Shown in pieces: positions 50,732-59,751 of a stretch of 64,000 nt of DNA. The DNA is taken from the NCBI GenBank assembly GCA_963700375.1, contig CAVOXF010000005.1:124001-188000 (forward strand), in the 5' to 3' direction. The translations under genes were made by a program, and so were the position numbers. This DNA is from JAHEEL01 sp963700375. Lineage in GTDB: Bacteria > Actinomycetota > Acidimicrobiia > Spongiisociales > UBA5794. Position 1 is the first letter of the stretch, and each line of letters begins with the position of its first letter. The notes under the pieces were generated by a model. That model was not told the origin of the DNA. It did no database searches and saw only the letters and a program-made list of their open reading frames with translations.

Positions 50732-51669
50732 TACTCGCGCAAAGCCTTTCCGGTGAGGTGCAGGAACACCGACTCGAGATCGGGCTCCGATACATCGACC
50801 GAGTGGACGTCCAACCCGGCGCCCGTGATGGCCAGGACGACCTCGGGGAGGGCCCGCGAAGCGTTCATAGCCACGACTTCGAGCGCCGAACCAGCAGCCG
50901 AACACGATTCGACATCCGCAAGCGCGGTCACGGCGGCGACGACCGTCGATGGATCGCCCGATGTCTCGACATGGAGGCGATCCCGGCCTCCGACAAGGGC
51001 AACGAGTTCGCGACGAGTGCCCTCCGCGATGATCTTCCCTTCGTCGATGATCCCGATCCGGTCGCAGAGGCGTTCCGCTTCCTCCATGTAGTGCGTGGTG
51101 TAGAGCACCGCCATCCCTTCGTCGCCCAAACGCTCGACGTTCTCGAGGATCGCGTTCCTGCTTTGGGGATCGACACCGACGGTCGGTTCGTCGAGGATCA
51201 GCAACTCGGGCCTATGCAGGAGGCCGAGACCGATGTTGAGCCGGCGCTTCATCCCGCCCGAGTATTCCTTGGTCTGGTTGTCGGCGCGGTCGGTGAGTTC
51301 GATGATGTCGAGCACCTCATCGACCCGGGTGTTGAGTTCGTCACCGATCGAGTACAGCTTCCCGAAGAACCGCAGGTTCTCGCGACCAGTGAGGTCCGGG
51401 TAGATCGCGAGGTCTTGCGGCACGAGGCCGATCGCAGCCTTTGCCGCCGTGCTCTTCGTTGTGATTTCGTTTCCGGCCACCACCGCGGACCCACCGTCCT
51501 TCTCCAGCAGGCCGGCAATCATCGAGATCGTGGTCGTCTTGCCGGCACCGTTGGGTCCGAGCAAGCCGTAGGTCTCCCCCGCCGCGATCGAGAACCCCAC
51601 GCCGTCGACGGCAACGATGTCCCCGTACGACTTGCGCAGACCGCTGCAGACCAGAGTCGTTTCGGTCAC
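50731..51669 (-). CDS. ABC transporter ATP-binding protein (ABC-2 export type)
   Basis: A 312-residue ATPase of the drug/Na+-export class (CcmA/DrrA-like). Walker A is GPNGAGKTTT (about residues 38-47), the signature YSGGMKRRL, Walker B LLILDEPTVGVDP and the switch His in TTHYMEEAE. A C-terminal extension of about 90 residues follows. GGGGAGG lies 8 nt before the GTG at 51669, so this start is preferred to a TTG two codons upstream. Confidence 0.93.
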   Translation of the reverse strand: MTETTLVCSGLRKSYGDIVAVDGVGFSIAAGETYGLLGPNGAGKTTTISMIAGLLEKDGGSAVVAGNEITTKSTAAKAAIGLVPQDLAIYPDLTGRENLRFFGKLYSIGDELNTRVDEVLDIIELTDRADNQTKEYSGGMKRRLNIGLGLLHRPELLILDEPTVGVDPQSRNAILENVERLGDEGMAVLYTTHYMEEAERLCDRIGIIDEGKIIAEGTRRELVALVGGRDRLHVETSGDPSTVVAAVTALADVESCSAAGSALEVVAMNASRALPEVVLAITGAGLDVHSVDVSEPDLESVFLHLTGKALRE

Positions 51670-51718
51670 AGGCAAAGCCTCCCCATCTTCAGAATCCAGG
51701 CTATCGAATGAAGAATCC

Positions 51719-52759
51719 TCAGGTGGTCAGGAACCTCCGGAGCACGTCGAACACGATTTGCAGGTTCTCTACCGGCACCGACTCGGTGACCTGGTGGGCA
51801 TGGGCGACCTCACCCGGCCCGTAGTTCACCGCCGGTATGCCGCGTCCGGTGAGTCGGGCGACATCGGTCCAGCCCTGTTTCGCAGTTCTCGCTCCACGTA
51901 CGAGGTCCTCGAGTCGGGCGAGATGGGCATTGCCCTCCGGAACGGTGCCGGCAGCGGCCCGGTCGGTGATGACGATCTCGTCTGCCGCCGAAGCAACCTG
52001 CCGCAGCTTGGCTTCTGCCTTGTCGAGGTCGTAGATCGGCGGGAAGCGGTAGTTCAGGTTGATCGTGAACCGTGACGGCAGCACGTTATTGGCGACGCCA
52101 CCGTTCGCCCGGGTGACGGAGAACACCTCGTTGTATTCGAGACCCGCGATCTCCACGGGCACCGGCTTCCGGTCGTGCATCGCGGCGAGCCAGGCCCCGG
52201 CCTTCGTGACGGCGTTCTCCCCGAGCCACGGGCGGGCGCTGTGCGCGGCGTGCCCCTTGAAGATGACGTCCGCGTTCAAGACCCCGTTGCAGCCGAGTTC
52301 GAGACTGAGATCGGTCGGTTCGAGCACAACGGAGAACTCGGCGTGGGCAAGCCAGCCGAACGCGTCGAGCACGTCCTCGAGGCCGTTCTCGGCCGAAGGG
52401 CCCTCCTCCTTGTCGTAGAAGACGCCGACCACGTCGTAGGGGCCCTCGAACACACCCGGGTCCTCGAGGAGGTGGATCATCACCGCAAGCCCCGCCTTCA
52501 TGTCCGAGGTACCGAGGCCGCGAATCCGGCCATCTTCGAGGACGGCGATGCCGTTGTCCTGCTCCGGAACGGTGTCGGTGTGGCCGTAGAGCACGATCAT
52601 CGGCTTGCCCGTCGGCTCCCCGACGACGAGGGCGTTCCCGAGGCGAACCACCGGGCGCGACGCTGAGAGCCGGAAGTCGATCGCGGTGGTGATCTCGTCC
52701 TCGCCGCCGATCACGGACGGGATGTTGACGAGTTCGACGAGTGTCTCAGCGAGGCTCAC
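51719..52759 (-). CDS. dapE: Succinyl-diaminopimelate desuccinylase
   Basis: A 346-residue M20-family metallopeptidase, hydrolysing N-succinyl-LL-diaminopimelate in lysine and peptidoglycan synthesis. Metal ligands are H60 and D62 in YGHTDTVPE, an Asp in GLGTSDMKAG, the Glu pair in DKEEGPS and a C-terminal His in VAHAHQVTES. The dimerisation lid follows GHAAHSARPWLG. It follows dapD with a 4-nt overlap. Confidence 0.93.
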   Translation of the reverse strand: MSLAETLVELVNIPSVIGGEDEITTAIDFRLSASRPVVRLGNALVVGEPTGKPMIVLYGHTDTVPEQDNGIAVLEDGRIRGLGTSDMKAGLAVMIHLLEDPGVFEGPYDVVGVFYDKEEGPSAENGLEDVLDAFGWLAHAEFSVVLEPTDLSLELGCNGVLNADVIFKGHAAHSARPWLGENAVTKAGAWLAAMHDRKPVPVEIAGLEYNEVFSVTRANGGVANNVLPSRFTINLNYRFPPIYDLDKAEAKLRQVASAADEIVITDRAAAGTVPEGNAHLARLEDLVRGARTAKQGWTDVARLTGRGIPAVNYGPGEVAHAHQVTESVPVENLQIVFDVLRRFLTT

Positions 52760-53562
52760 ACGTCCACCTCGAAGGTGCGCAGAGCCTCGTTCAGTGAAGT
52801 CTTGCGGTCGGTTGTCTTCGTCCGGTACCCGATCAGGAGCGGCGTCTGAAGGTGATACGTGCCGGCCGGGAACGCTTTCGCCCTCGTACCGGGGACGACG
52901 ATGGCGTTGGCGGGTACCCGGCCGCGGATCTCGACGGGTTCGTCTCCCGTGACGTCGATGATCGGAATCGACGCCGACAGGGTCGTGTTTGCGCCAAGGA
53001 CGGCGCCCTCCTCGACGACCACCCCTTCGACGACGATCGACCGGCTTCCGATGAACGCCCCATCTTCGATGATCACTGGGCGAGCACCGGGCGGTTCCAA
53101 CACGCCGCCGATGCCGACACCGCCGGAGAGGTGAACGTCACGACCGATCTGGGCGCACGATCCCACCGTGGCCCAGGTATCGACCATCGTGCCCGACCCG
53201 ACATATGCCCCGATGTTGACATAGCCGGGCATGACGACCACGCCTGGCTCGCAGAAGGCGCCATACCGGACCGTCCCGGGCGGCACGACGCGGATGCCGG
53301 CCTCGTGGAGACCCGTCTTCGTCGGGATCTTGTCGTGATACTCGAACGGACCGGCGCCCATTGTCCGCAGCTCCGTGATCCGGAAGTAGAGCATGATCGC
53401 CTCCTTCACCCAGACGTTGACGATCCAATCGCCATCGACCTTCTCGGCGACACGGATCCTCCCCGCGTCCAGGGCATTCATCGTGCGGTGGATCGCCTCC
53501 TGTGCCTCGGGCAGGAGGCTGAGGTCGGCATATGCGGCTTCGATCAGTTCTCGATCACTCAT
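52756..53562 (-). CDS. dapD: 2,3,4,5-tetrahydropyridine-2,6-dicarboxylate N-succinyltransferase
   Basis: A 268-residue left-handed beta-helix acyltransferase using succinyl-CoA in the succinylase branch of DAP synthesis. Hexapeptide repeats run from GVVVMPGYVNIGAYVGSGTM to GANTTLSASIPII. The N-terminal helical domain contains VWVKEAIMLYFRI. The ATG at 53562 starts SDRELIEAAYADL; 14 upstream residues in frame have no likeness. It overlaps dapE. Confidence 0.93.
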   Translation of the reverse strand: MSDRELIEAAYADLSLLPEAQEAIHRTMNALDAGRIRVAEKVDGDWIVNVWVKEAIMLYFRITELRTMGAGPFEYHDKIPTKTGLHEAGIRVVPPGTVRYGAFCEPGVVVMPGYVNIGAYVGSGTMVDTWATVGSCAQIGRDVHLSGGVGIGGVLEPPGARPVIIEDGAFIGSRSIVVEGVVVEEGAVLGANTTLSASIPIIDVTGDEPVEIRGRVPANAIVVPGTRAKAFPAGTYHLQTPLLIGYRTKTTDRKTSLNEALRTFEVDV

Positions 53563-53634
53563 GCGGTTGATTGTATGCACGAGCGCCGTCCTCGATCGGG
53601 GCATCGCTCGCGGGCCCGAAACCGAGCCTGCTGT

Positions 53635-54786
53635 CTAGCTCAGAAGCGCCCGCAGCGTGTCAGCGGCTTCACCGCACTCGATCACGGTCGGCACCAGTGC
53701 CAGGCGAATGAAGCCCTCGCCGCCGGGACCGAAGGCCCGGCCGGGCGAGACCACGATGCCCTCCTCGAGAAGTCGATCGGTGAATGCGAGGTCGTCATCG
53801 ACCTTGATCCAGAGATACAGACCGGCACGCGAACCGACGGTCTGGTACCCGAGTCCGTCGAACGCCGCCTTGAGAACCCGGCGCTTCTCGGTGAAGATCG
53901 CCCGCCGCTCTGCCGCGTGGGCGTCATCGCTCCAGGCGGCAACGGCTGCACCCTGGACGAATTCGGGAGACGCGGTGCCGGTTGTGGCACGAAGCGCCTT
54001 CAACGCTGTGATCGCTTCGGCATCTCCGACGATGGCACCGGACCGGTAACCGGTCATACCCGAACGCTTCGAGAGGCTGAGGTAGGCCAGCACGCCCCGA
54101 CTGCCGTCGCCTGCGACCTGCAAAGCGGACATCGGCCCGTCGGGATAGGCGTCGTCCTCGTAGACGTCGGCGTAGCACTCGTCGGAGAGAAGCATGGCGT
54201 CGGCATCGACCGCACGCTCATAGAGGCCTGCAATGTCCTCGAGCGTTGCAACCGATCCAGCGGGATTGTGGGGCGAGCACGTCCACACGAGCCGTGCCTT
54301 GTCCCATGCTTCGTCGGGAATCTGTTCCGCACGAAGAATGAAGTCGCCGGACAGTTCGATCGGATACACCGTGGCTCCGGCGAACAGCGAGCCGCGTTCG
54401 TACACCGGGTAGCCGGGCGTCGGGAAGACGACGGCATCACCCGCGTCCCGATCGATGAACGCAAACGGCGTGTTGAAGATCGCCTCCTTGGCTCCGCTCG
54501 TGTGGATCACCTGGGTCGCGGGGTCGACCTCGACATCGAAGCGGCGTTTGACGTACCCGGCGATTGCCTCACGGAGTTCCAGCAGGCCGGCGGCCGTCGG
54601 ATACTGCGAGATCGGAGGCACCGAGCCCCTGAGGGCGTCAACGATGAACGGCGGCGTCGGCTCACGGGGGTCACCGATCGAGAAGTCGATCACCGGGAGA
54701 CCGGCGTCACGGAGGTCTCGTGCTCGCATCTGGATTTGTGCAATCGGGTAGTCGCCAAGCCGGGCAAAGATTGGGTTGAGATGCAT
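53635..54786 (-). CDS. dapC: Succinyldiaminopimelate transaminase
   Basis: A 383-residue fold-type I PLP aminotransferase. It converts N-succinyl-2-amino-6-ketopimelate with glutamate to succinyl-LL-DAP. The PLP lysine is K240 in YLSLSKRSGMTGYRSG. SPHNPAG binds the substrate, SDECYADVYE the pyridine, and the C-terminal Arg lies in FIRLALV. It is the first gene of dapC-dapD-dapE, 72 nt before dapD. Confidence 0.92.
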   Translation of the reverse strand: MHLNPIFARLGDYPIAQIQMRARDLRDAGLPVIDFSIGDPREPTPPFIVDALRGSVPPISQYPTAAGLLELREAIAGYVKRRFDVEVDPATQVIHTSGAKEAIFNTPFAFIDRDAGDAVVFPTPGYPVYERGSLFAGATVYPIELSGDFILRAEQIPDEAWDKARLVWTCSPHNPAGSVATLEDIAGLYERAVDADAMLLSDECYADVYEDDAYPDGPMSALQVAGDGSRGVLAYLSLSKRSGMTGYRSGAIVGDAEAITALKALRATTGTASPEFVQGAAVAAWSDDAHAAERRAIFTEKRRVLKAAFDGLGYQTVGSRAGLYLWIKVDDDLAFTDRLLEEGIVVSPGRAFGPGGEGFIRLALVPTVIECGEAADTLRALLS

Positions 54787-54877
54787 CCGGACAGTCTCAA
54801 CTCTCCTGCGATATACCGCAAGTCCTCACGCAGGAACCGCTGAGGTGGCGTAGCGGGCGGGTCTACGCTGATCGGCG

Positions 54878-55279
54878 ATGAGTCGCACCACCTACCGCCT
54901 GATCCTGCTCCTTCTCGGCCTCGTGTTCATCGCGGTCGTGGTGGGTGCCGTGCTGTTCGCGCCGTCGGGTTCCGACGACGACTATCCCCCGTCGCTGGCG
55001 CGGGTTGACCCGGTCAACGGCAGCCTCATGTTCGGCACTCCGCGAATCCTCGTCGATCTCGAAGGCGGCTACCGGGCCCACCTGACGATCGACGACGTCG
55101 CTGTGCCGGACGACCAGGTGATTTGGACTGAGGCGACCGGCCTCCATGTCTTTGCACCCGGCCCGGGCAAGGTCGTGGAGACATGGGCACCCGGGTTCCA
55201 CGTCGTTCTGGCGGAATGGGATCGCGCGAACGGTCTCCCTGATCCGGGAATGTACTCCTGGAGTTTCCGCGTTCAGTAG
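54878..55279 (+). CDS. Membrane-anchored hypothetical protein
   Basis: A 133-residue protein: basic N-terminus, one membrane helix (LILLLLGLVFIAVVVGAVLF, residues about 8-27), then an outer domain of about 100 residues rich in beta strands with VDPVNGSLMFGTPRILVDLE and a final MYSWSFRV. No catalytic motif is recognised. It precedes the YceI-like gene by 20 nt on the same strand, so the two are probably one operon. Confidence 0.75.
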   Translation: MSRTTYRLILLLLGLVFIAVVVGAVLFAPSGSDDDYPPSLARVDPVNGSLMFGTPRILVDLEGGYRAHLTIDDVAVPDDQVIWTEATGLHVFAPGPGKVVETWAPGFHVVLAEWDRANGLPDPGMYSWSFRVQ

Positions 55280-55299
55280 GTGGACAGGAGTGAACCAGC

Positions 55300-56349
55300 A
55301 TGGCGGACGACTACACGTACGACCCACGAACCCTCGATCCGATCCTGGCAGGCGTGGCTGCCGGGTCCGTCGGGGCAATCGCCGCGTCACTGATCGCGCT
55401 CCCCATCCGCACGCCCGACGAACTGGTCGCGAACTCCCTCACCGTCACGATCGCCGCGCTGGTCATCGGAGCACTCTCGGGTCTTCTCTGGCGCCGGATC
55501 CGGGCAACGGCGAACGGGTCCCGCACGTTCGCTCTCACGGTGATCGGTGCGTTTGCCGTCACCATGATGGCGGCAGCGATCATCGACCAGACCTCGCTGG
55601 AGCGCTTCATCCCGTACGCCGGAGCGGTCTCGCTCGTCATCTTCCTTGCCGTCGGGCTGCTGACCCCGGTCTTCTCGCGTGCGGTGGCGCCCGCATGGGC
55701 TGCCCTCATCCCGGTGCTCATCGCCCTTGTGGTGGGATTCGGCCTCTTTGGACGTGGCAACACAACCGACGGGGCGCTGGAACTCAGCGATCTGGAAACG
55801 ACGTCAACGACGGCAGCGGACTCCACCGAGGCAACCAGCTCGACCGCCGCGTCGGAAGGCAGCGGGGTGTACACGGTGGTTGACGGGGTGGCAACCTACA
55901 CCGTCCCCGAGACCCTCCGCGGCCTCGCCGTCGACGCCGTTGGCCGCTCCGAAACCCTCACCGGTTCGGTGTCAACCGATGGATCCTTCGAGTTCACCCT
56001 CGACCTCACCACGTTCGTGTCCGACCAATCCCGCAGGGATGGAAGGGTTGGTTCGATGTTTGCCGCCGACCCGAACGCGGTGTTCACGTCGAACTCATGG
56101 GCGTGGCCCGACGCACCGGACGGCACGCCCGTGACACTGGACGTCACCGGCACGATGACGATCAACTCGACTGAGAACGAGCTGACCTGGCAGGTCGAGG
56201 CCCGCAAGGACGGCGCGACCATTTCGGTGGCGGGCGAGACCGACATCACGCTCACCGAGTTCGGCATCGAACCGCCGACGATTGCCGGAATCGTCGAGGT
56301 GGAGGATGAGGCGCATCTCGAAGTTCTATTCCGAGCGACGGAGTCTTGA
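55300..56349 (+). CDS. Membrane protein with C-terminal YceI-like domain
   Basis: A 349-residue protein. The first 150 residues form four membrane helices. A Thr/Ser/Glu linker (about 165-190) leads to a lipocalin-like YceI domain that begins YTVVDGVATYTVPETLRGLA and ends AGIVEVEDEAHLEVLFRAT. YceI domains bind polyisoprenoids or other lipids. Here the domain would sit outside the membrane. The ATG at 55300 follows GGAG. Confidence 0.82.
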   Translation: MADDYTYDPRTLDPILAGVAAGSVGAIAASLIALPIRTPDELVANSLTVTIAALVIGALSGLLWRRIRATANGSRTFALTVIGAFAVTMMAAAIIDQTSLERFIPYAGAVSLVIFLAVGLLTPVFSRAVAPAWAALIPVLIALVVGFGLFGRGNTTDGALELSDLETTSTTAADSTEATSSTAASEGSGVYTVVDGVATYTVPETLRGLAVDAVGRSETLTGSVSTDGSFEFTLDLTTFVSDQSRRDGRVGSMFAADPNAVFTSNSWAWPDAPDGTPVTLDVTGTMTINSTENELTWQVEARKDGATISVAGETDITLTEFGIEPPTIAGIVEVEDEAHLEVLFRATES

Positions 56350-56428
56350 GAGCGACGGGCCCGGAGCCCGAGTCGGCGCAGCTCCTAGCTGTTGGGGAGG
56401 ACGATGTTGGTGCTGGTCTGGGTGCACG

Positions 56429-56755
56429 TCATCCGGAGGTGCCGCTACCACCTTCGGGATACGTCTCCCCCATACTGGTGTTGATCCGCACGAAGTAGGG
56501 AACGTCGCGCGGGTAGTCGGAGTGGGCGATACAGGAAACCTGGGAGGTTCCTCGCTCGCTGCAGAATGCCTCCGGTCCGTCACCAATCGTGAAACACACT
56601 TCGATGCCCTCCTCTGCAAACGCATCCACATCGATGAGCGCCGTGCCGGGACCAACCTCGCCGCGACACAGTTCGGGACTGGCGCATCCGGCCGGCAGTA
56701 CGGGGCCGACCATGCCCCCCGTGAGCCACCGGAGACTGACGGCCATTTCCCGCAC
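56429..56755 (-). CDS. Hypothetical Cys-containing small protein
   Basis: A 108-residue frame with CASPELCRGEVGPGTALIDV, then EVCFTIGDGPEAFCSE, SCIAHSDYPRDVPYFVRINT and a Gly/Ser tail. The five Cys residues suggest a secreted, disulfide-bonded domain, but only a weak hydrophobic segment (LTGGMVGPVLPAGC) is present. Composition and the absence of any gene on the other strand support it; the start is uncertain. No family is recognised. Confidence 0.5.
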   Translation of the reverse strand: MREMAVSLRWLTGGMVGPVLPAGCASPELCRGEVGPGTALIDVDAFAEEGIEVCFTIGDGPEAFCSERGTSQVSCIAHSDYPRDVPYFVRINTSMGETYPEGGSGTSG

Positions 56756-56816
56756 CTCCCCTCACCGCAGACTTCTCCAATACGTCGCGTCTGGCTCGTA
56801 GCTCGAAGCTCGCAGC

Positions 56817-58838
56817 TCAATCCGACAATCGAAACCCGTACTCCAGCACCTGAGCGAACGCCGCCTCGTCCAGCACGGGAACACCGAGCTCGATGGCCTT
56901 CGCCTGTTTCGATCCCGGCGACGCGCCGGCGATCAGGGCTGAGGTCTTGCCCGAGACCGATCCCGTCACCTTTCCGCCGCGCGACTCGACAGCTGCCTTG
57001 GCCTCGGATCGCGAGAACCCCTCGAGTGTTCCGGTGATCACCACCGTCACACCTGCGAGCAGGCCACTCCCCTTGCTTTCGTCGATCGGGTCGGACATGC
57101 GGACACCGGCTGCACGTAACTTCTCGACAAGCCGAACGTTGTCTGGATCGTTGAACCAGCCGACCACCGAGCCGGCGATCTCCGGGCCGATCCCGCCGAT
57201 GGTCGTGATGTCATCCTCGCTCGCCGCGGCCAGCGCCTCGATGCTGCCGAAGCGCCTGGCGAGGACTCGCGCCACCGTGCCGCCGACATGGTCGATCCCG
57301 AACCCCGTCAGTAGTCGGCCGACCTCCCGGTCTTTGGCGGCATCAATCGCTGAGAGGAGGTTGGAGACGGACGTCTCGCCCCAGCCCTCCCGGCCAAGGA
57401 GAGCGTCGGGTTCGAGTGTGAACACGTCAGCCGGGTCGCCGATCAGCCCCTCGCTGAGCAGCAGGTCCACGGTCTTGTAGCCCAGGCCTTCGATGTCCAT
57501 TGCCCCGCGGCCCGCGAAGTGGGCGAGGTGCTCGCGAAGCCGGCTCGGACACTCGTAGCCGCCGGTGCACTTCGCTTTCGCCTCCCCGTTCGGCACCACC
57601 AGCGAGTGGCCGCAGAACGGACACACCTTCGGCATGTTCCATTCCGGCAGCCCTTCTGAGCGACGCGAAAGCACGGGCCCGACAACTTCGGGGATCACAT
57701 CACCGGCCCTGCGAACGATGACCGTGTCACCGGGTCTCACGTCGCGGCGGTGCACCTCGCCCTCGTTGTGCAACGTCGCGTTCGTGACGGTGACACCGCC
57801 GACGAACACCGGGTCCAGGACCGCATACGGGGTCACCGCTCCGGTTCGGCCGACGTTGATCTTGATGTCGAGCAGAGTGGTGGTCTTCTCCTCGGGCGGG
57901 AGCTTGTAGGCGACGGCCCATCGCGGGCTCTTCGCGGTGAACCCCAGATCCCGCTGGTCGGATAGCGAGTCGACCTTGACCACGATTCCGTCGGTGTCGT
58001 AGTCGTGGGTGTGCCGCTGCTCTTCCGCCCGCCTGACGTACGCCTCGACCGCCTCGATCGTCGTGACGGTTCGGTTCTCCGGGTTCACCGGTAGCCCGAG
58101 TGTGACAAGCCAGTCCATCTGCTGGGTGTGCGATTCGAGCGCCGGACCACCTTCGAGGTAGCCGATCTGATACGCCCACAACAACAGCCTGCGCGAGGCG
58201 GTCACCGCCGGGTCCTTCTGTCTGACCGAACCGGCCGCGGTGTTCCGTGGGTTGACGTACGGCGGCTTGCCGTCTTCTGCTTGGCGCTCATTGAGTTCGT
58301 CGAACGCCGAGACGGGCATGTAGATCTCCCCACGCACCTCGACGACGGCAGGTGCTTCCCGGGACAGGACGAGCGGAACGTTCGCCATCGTCCTGACATT
58401 CGCGGTGATGTCCTCCCCCGTGACACCGTCGCCGCGAGTTGCCGCCCGAACGAGATGGCCGGCCTCGTACGTGATCGAGATCGCCAGGCCGTCGATCTTG
58501 AGTTCGCACGAGTACCCGGACGGCTCCCGATCGAGAAGTCGTACGAGACGGGCCCGCCACGCGTCGAGGTCCTCGAGGCTTTCGACGTTGTCGAGAGAGA
58601 ACATCCGCTCACGGTGGATCACTGGAGCGAACGCCTCGGAGACGGCACCGCCGACCTGCTGGGTGGGCGAGTCCGGGACCACAAGATCCGGCCGGTCCAG
58701 CTCGATCGCCTGGAGCTCCCGGAACGCCTCGTCGAATTCGATGTCCGACACTTCGGGCGAATCGAGCACGTGGTAGCGGTAGTTGTGGTGTCGGAGAAAG
58801 GCTCGGAGTTCGGCTGCCCTGACTTCTTGATCAGCCAT
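56817..58838 (-). CDS. ligA: NAD-dependent DNA ligase
   Basis: A 673-residue LigA, sealing nicks in replication and repair. The adenylated lysine is K114 in CELKIDGLA. The NAD-contact domain Ia includes the N-terminal YRYHVLDSPEVSD. The OB fold, a zinc finger (CPFCGHS with a second Cys pair in CTGGYECPSR), helix-hairpin-helix repeats (GFGIDHVGGTVARVLARRFG) and a C-terminal BRCT domain follow. Length is standard. Its start overlaps the MetE-like stop by 8 nt. Confidence 0.97.
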   Translation of the reverse strand: MADQEVRAAELRAFLRHHNYRYHVLDSPEVSDIEFDEAFRELQAIELDRPDLVVPDSPTQQVGGAVSEAFAPVIHRERMFSLDNVESLEDLDAWRARLVRLLDREPSGYSCELKIDGLAISITYEAGHLVRAATRGDGVTGEDITANVRTMANVPLVLSREAPAVVEVRGEIYMPVSAFDELNERQAEDGKPPYVNPRNTAAGSVRQKDPAVTASRRLLLWAYQIGYLEGGPALESHTQQMDWLVTLGLPVNPENRTVTTIEAVEAYVRRAEEQRHTHDYDTDGIVVKVDSLSDQRDLGFTAKSPRWAVAYKLPPEEKTTTLLDIKINVGRTGAVTPYAVLDPVFVGGVTVTNATLHNEGEVHRRDVRPGDTVIVRRAGDVIPEVVGPVLSRRSEGLPEWNMPKVCPFCGHSLVVPNGEAKAKCTGGYECPSRLREHLAHFAGRGAMDIEGLGYKTVDLLLSEGLIGDPADVFTLEPDALLGREGWGETSVSNLLSAIDAAKDREVGRLLTGFGIDHVGGTVARVLARRFGSIEALAAASEDDITTIGGIGPEIAGSVVGWFNDPDNVRLVEKLRAAGVRMSDPIDESKGSGLLAGVTVVITGTLEGFSRSEAKAAVESRGGKVTGSVSGKTSALIAGASPGSKQAKAIELGVPVLDEAAFAQVLEYGFRLSD

Positions 58839-59751
58839 CGAGCATCTCCACGGCCGAACGAACCCGATCCATGACGACCCCGGCGCCGCCGACGCTCAGC
58901 GCGGCCAGACCGCAGGCCGGCGCGGCAATCGACGCGTGGGTGAGCCGTTCAGCGGGGGCACCGTCGATCACGAGTCGTGTCACGGCCGTACCGTACCGCG
59001 ACCGTATCCGGCCGGTGTCGATCGGCGCGGGATCGGTTGGCACCAACCCCCACATGACACCGCTGCCGTCTGCCACTGCTTCTGCGATCGCGTCGGTTGC
59101 GTCGAGGAATCCGTCCCCAAGTCCAGCGAGATCCCACGAGAACCACGCCGGCCGGAGTCCGGCCACCATCCTCCAGTCGGTGTCGCCGCACACGTGGATC
59201 CCGACGTGAACAGGCACGTCGGCCATGACACGCGACATTGCTTCTGCCGCAGCCTCGATCGCAACGGGACCTTCCCGACGGCCGGGAGCGAACGTCACGA
59301 GGCCTGGTTCGTCCATCACCGCGATCAGGTCGATGTCCGGCACGGCCGAGCGGATCAGGTCGACATGGCGCCGCACACGGCTGACGAGGCCGGTGACGAC
59401 GCAGTCCCAGAGGCCTTCGTACGGGCAGCCGGCGGCAAGCAGGGCGAGGAACATCGTTACCGGCCCGGTGAACTGCGTCTTGAGTTCCGGTCCCTCGAGG
59501 GCCTCGAGCATCGTCGCCGCCCCGCCGAACGCCTCGGCCGACGCCTCCGTTGGCTCGCCGTAGCGCAACCCGATCCCGTCGTCGATCCCGCCGGCCCCGC
59601 AGAGTCCATCGCCCCATTGACGGAGCATCCCCTCTGCGGCATGGCGGTTTGGAAGCTGGGGCAGGTACGGAAGGTCGGTGGTCTCGGCGACGAACGCCGC
59701 TGCTTCAGAGGCGTCCGTGTGAGGCAGGCTCCCGACCCCGGTGATTCTCAT
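58831..59751 (-). CDS. MetE/UROD-fold protein (methionine synthase II-like)
   Basis: A 306-residue single TIM-barrel protein of the cobalamin-independent methionine synthase C-terminal/uroporphyrinogen decarboxylase superfamily. It begins ITGVGSLPHTDASEA. KTQFTGPVTMFL, VMDEPGL and HVGIHVCGDTDWR give the zinc-site candidates (His, Cys). It is much shorter than MetE (about 750 residues), so it likely transfers a methyl or acts on another thiol. The ATG overlaps the mnmA stop (4 nt). Confidence 0.85.
   Translation of the reverse strand: MRITGVGSLPHTDASEAAAFVAETTDLPYLPQLPNRHAAEGMLRQWGDGLCGAGGIDDGIGLRYGEPTEASAEAFGGAATMLEALEGPELKTQFTGPVTMFLALLAAGCPYEGLWDCVVTGLVSRVRRHVDLIRSAVPDIDLIAVMDEPGLVTFAPGRREGPVAIEAAAEAMSRVMADVPVHVGIHVCGDTDWRMVAGLRPAWFSWDLAGLGDGFLDATDAIAEAVADGSGVMWGLVPTDPAPIDTGRIRSRYGTAVTRLVIDGAPAERLTHASIAAPACGLAALSVGGAGVVMDRVRSAVEMLDG

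Noticed and set aside
52852..54843. A 663-codon open frame on the + strand
   Set aside because: It is antisense to dapD and dapC, which show full families of motifs; the translation is Arg/Asp/His-rich without any domain. High GC makes such shadows common.
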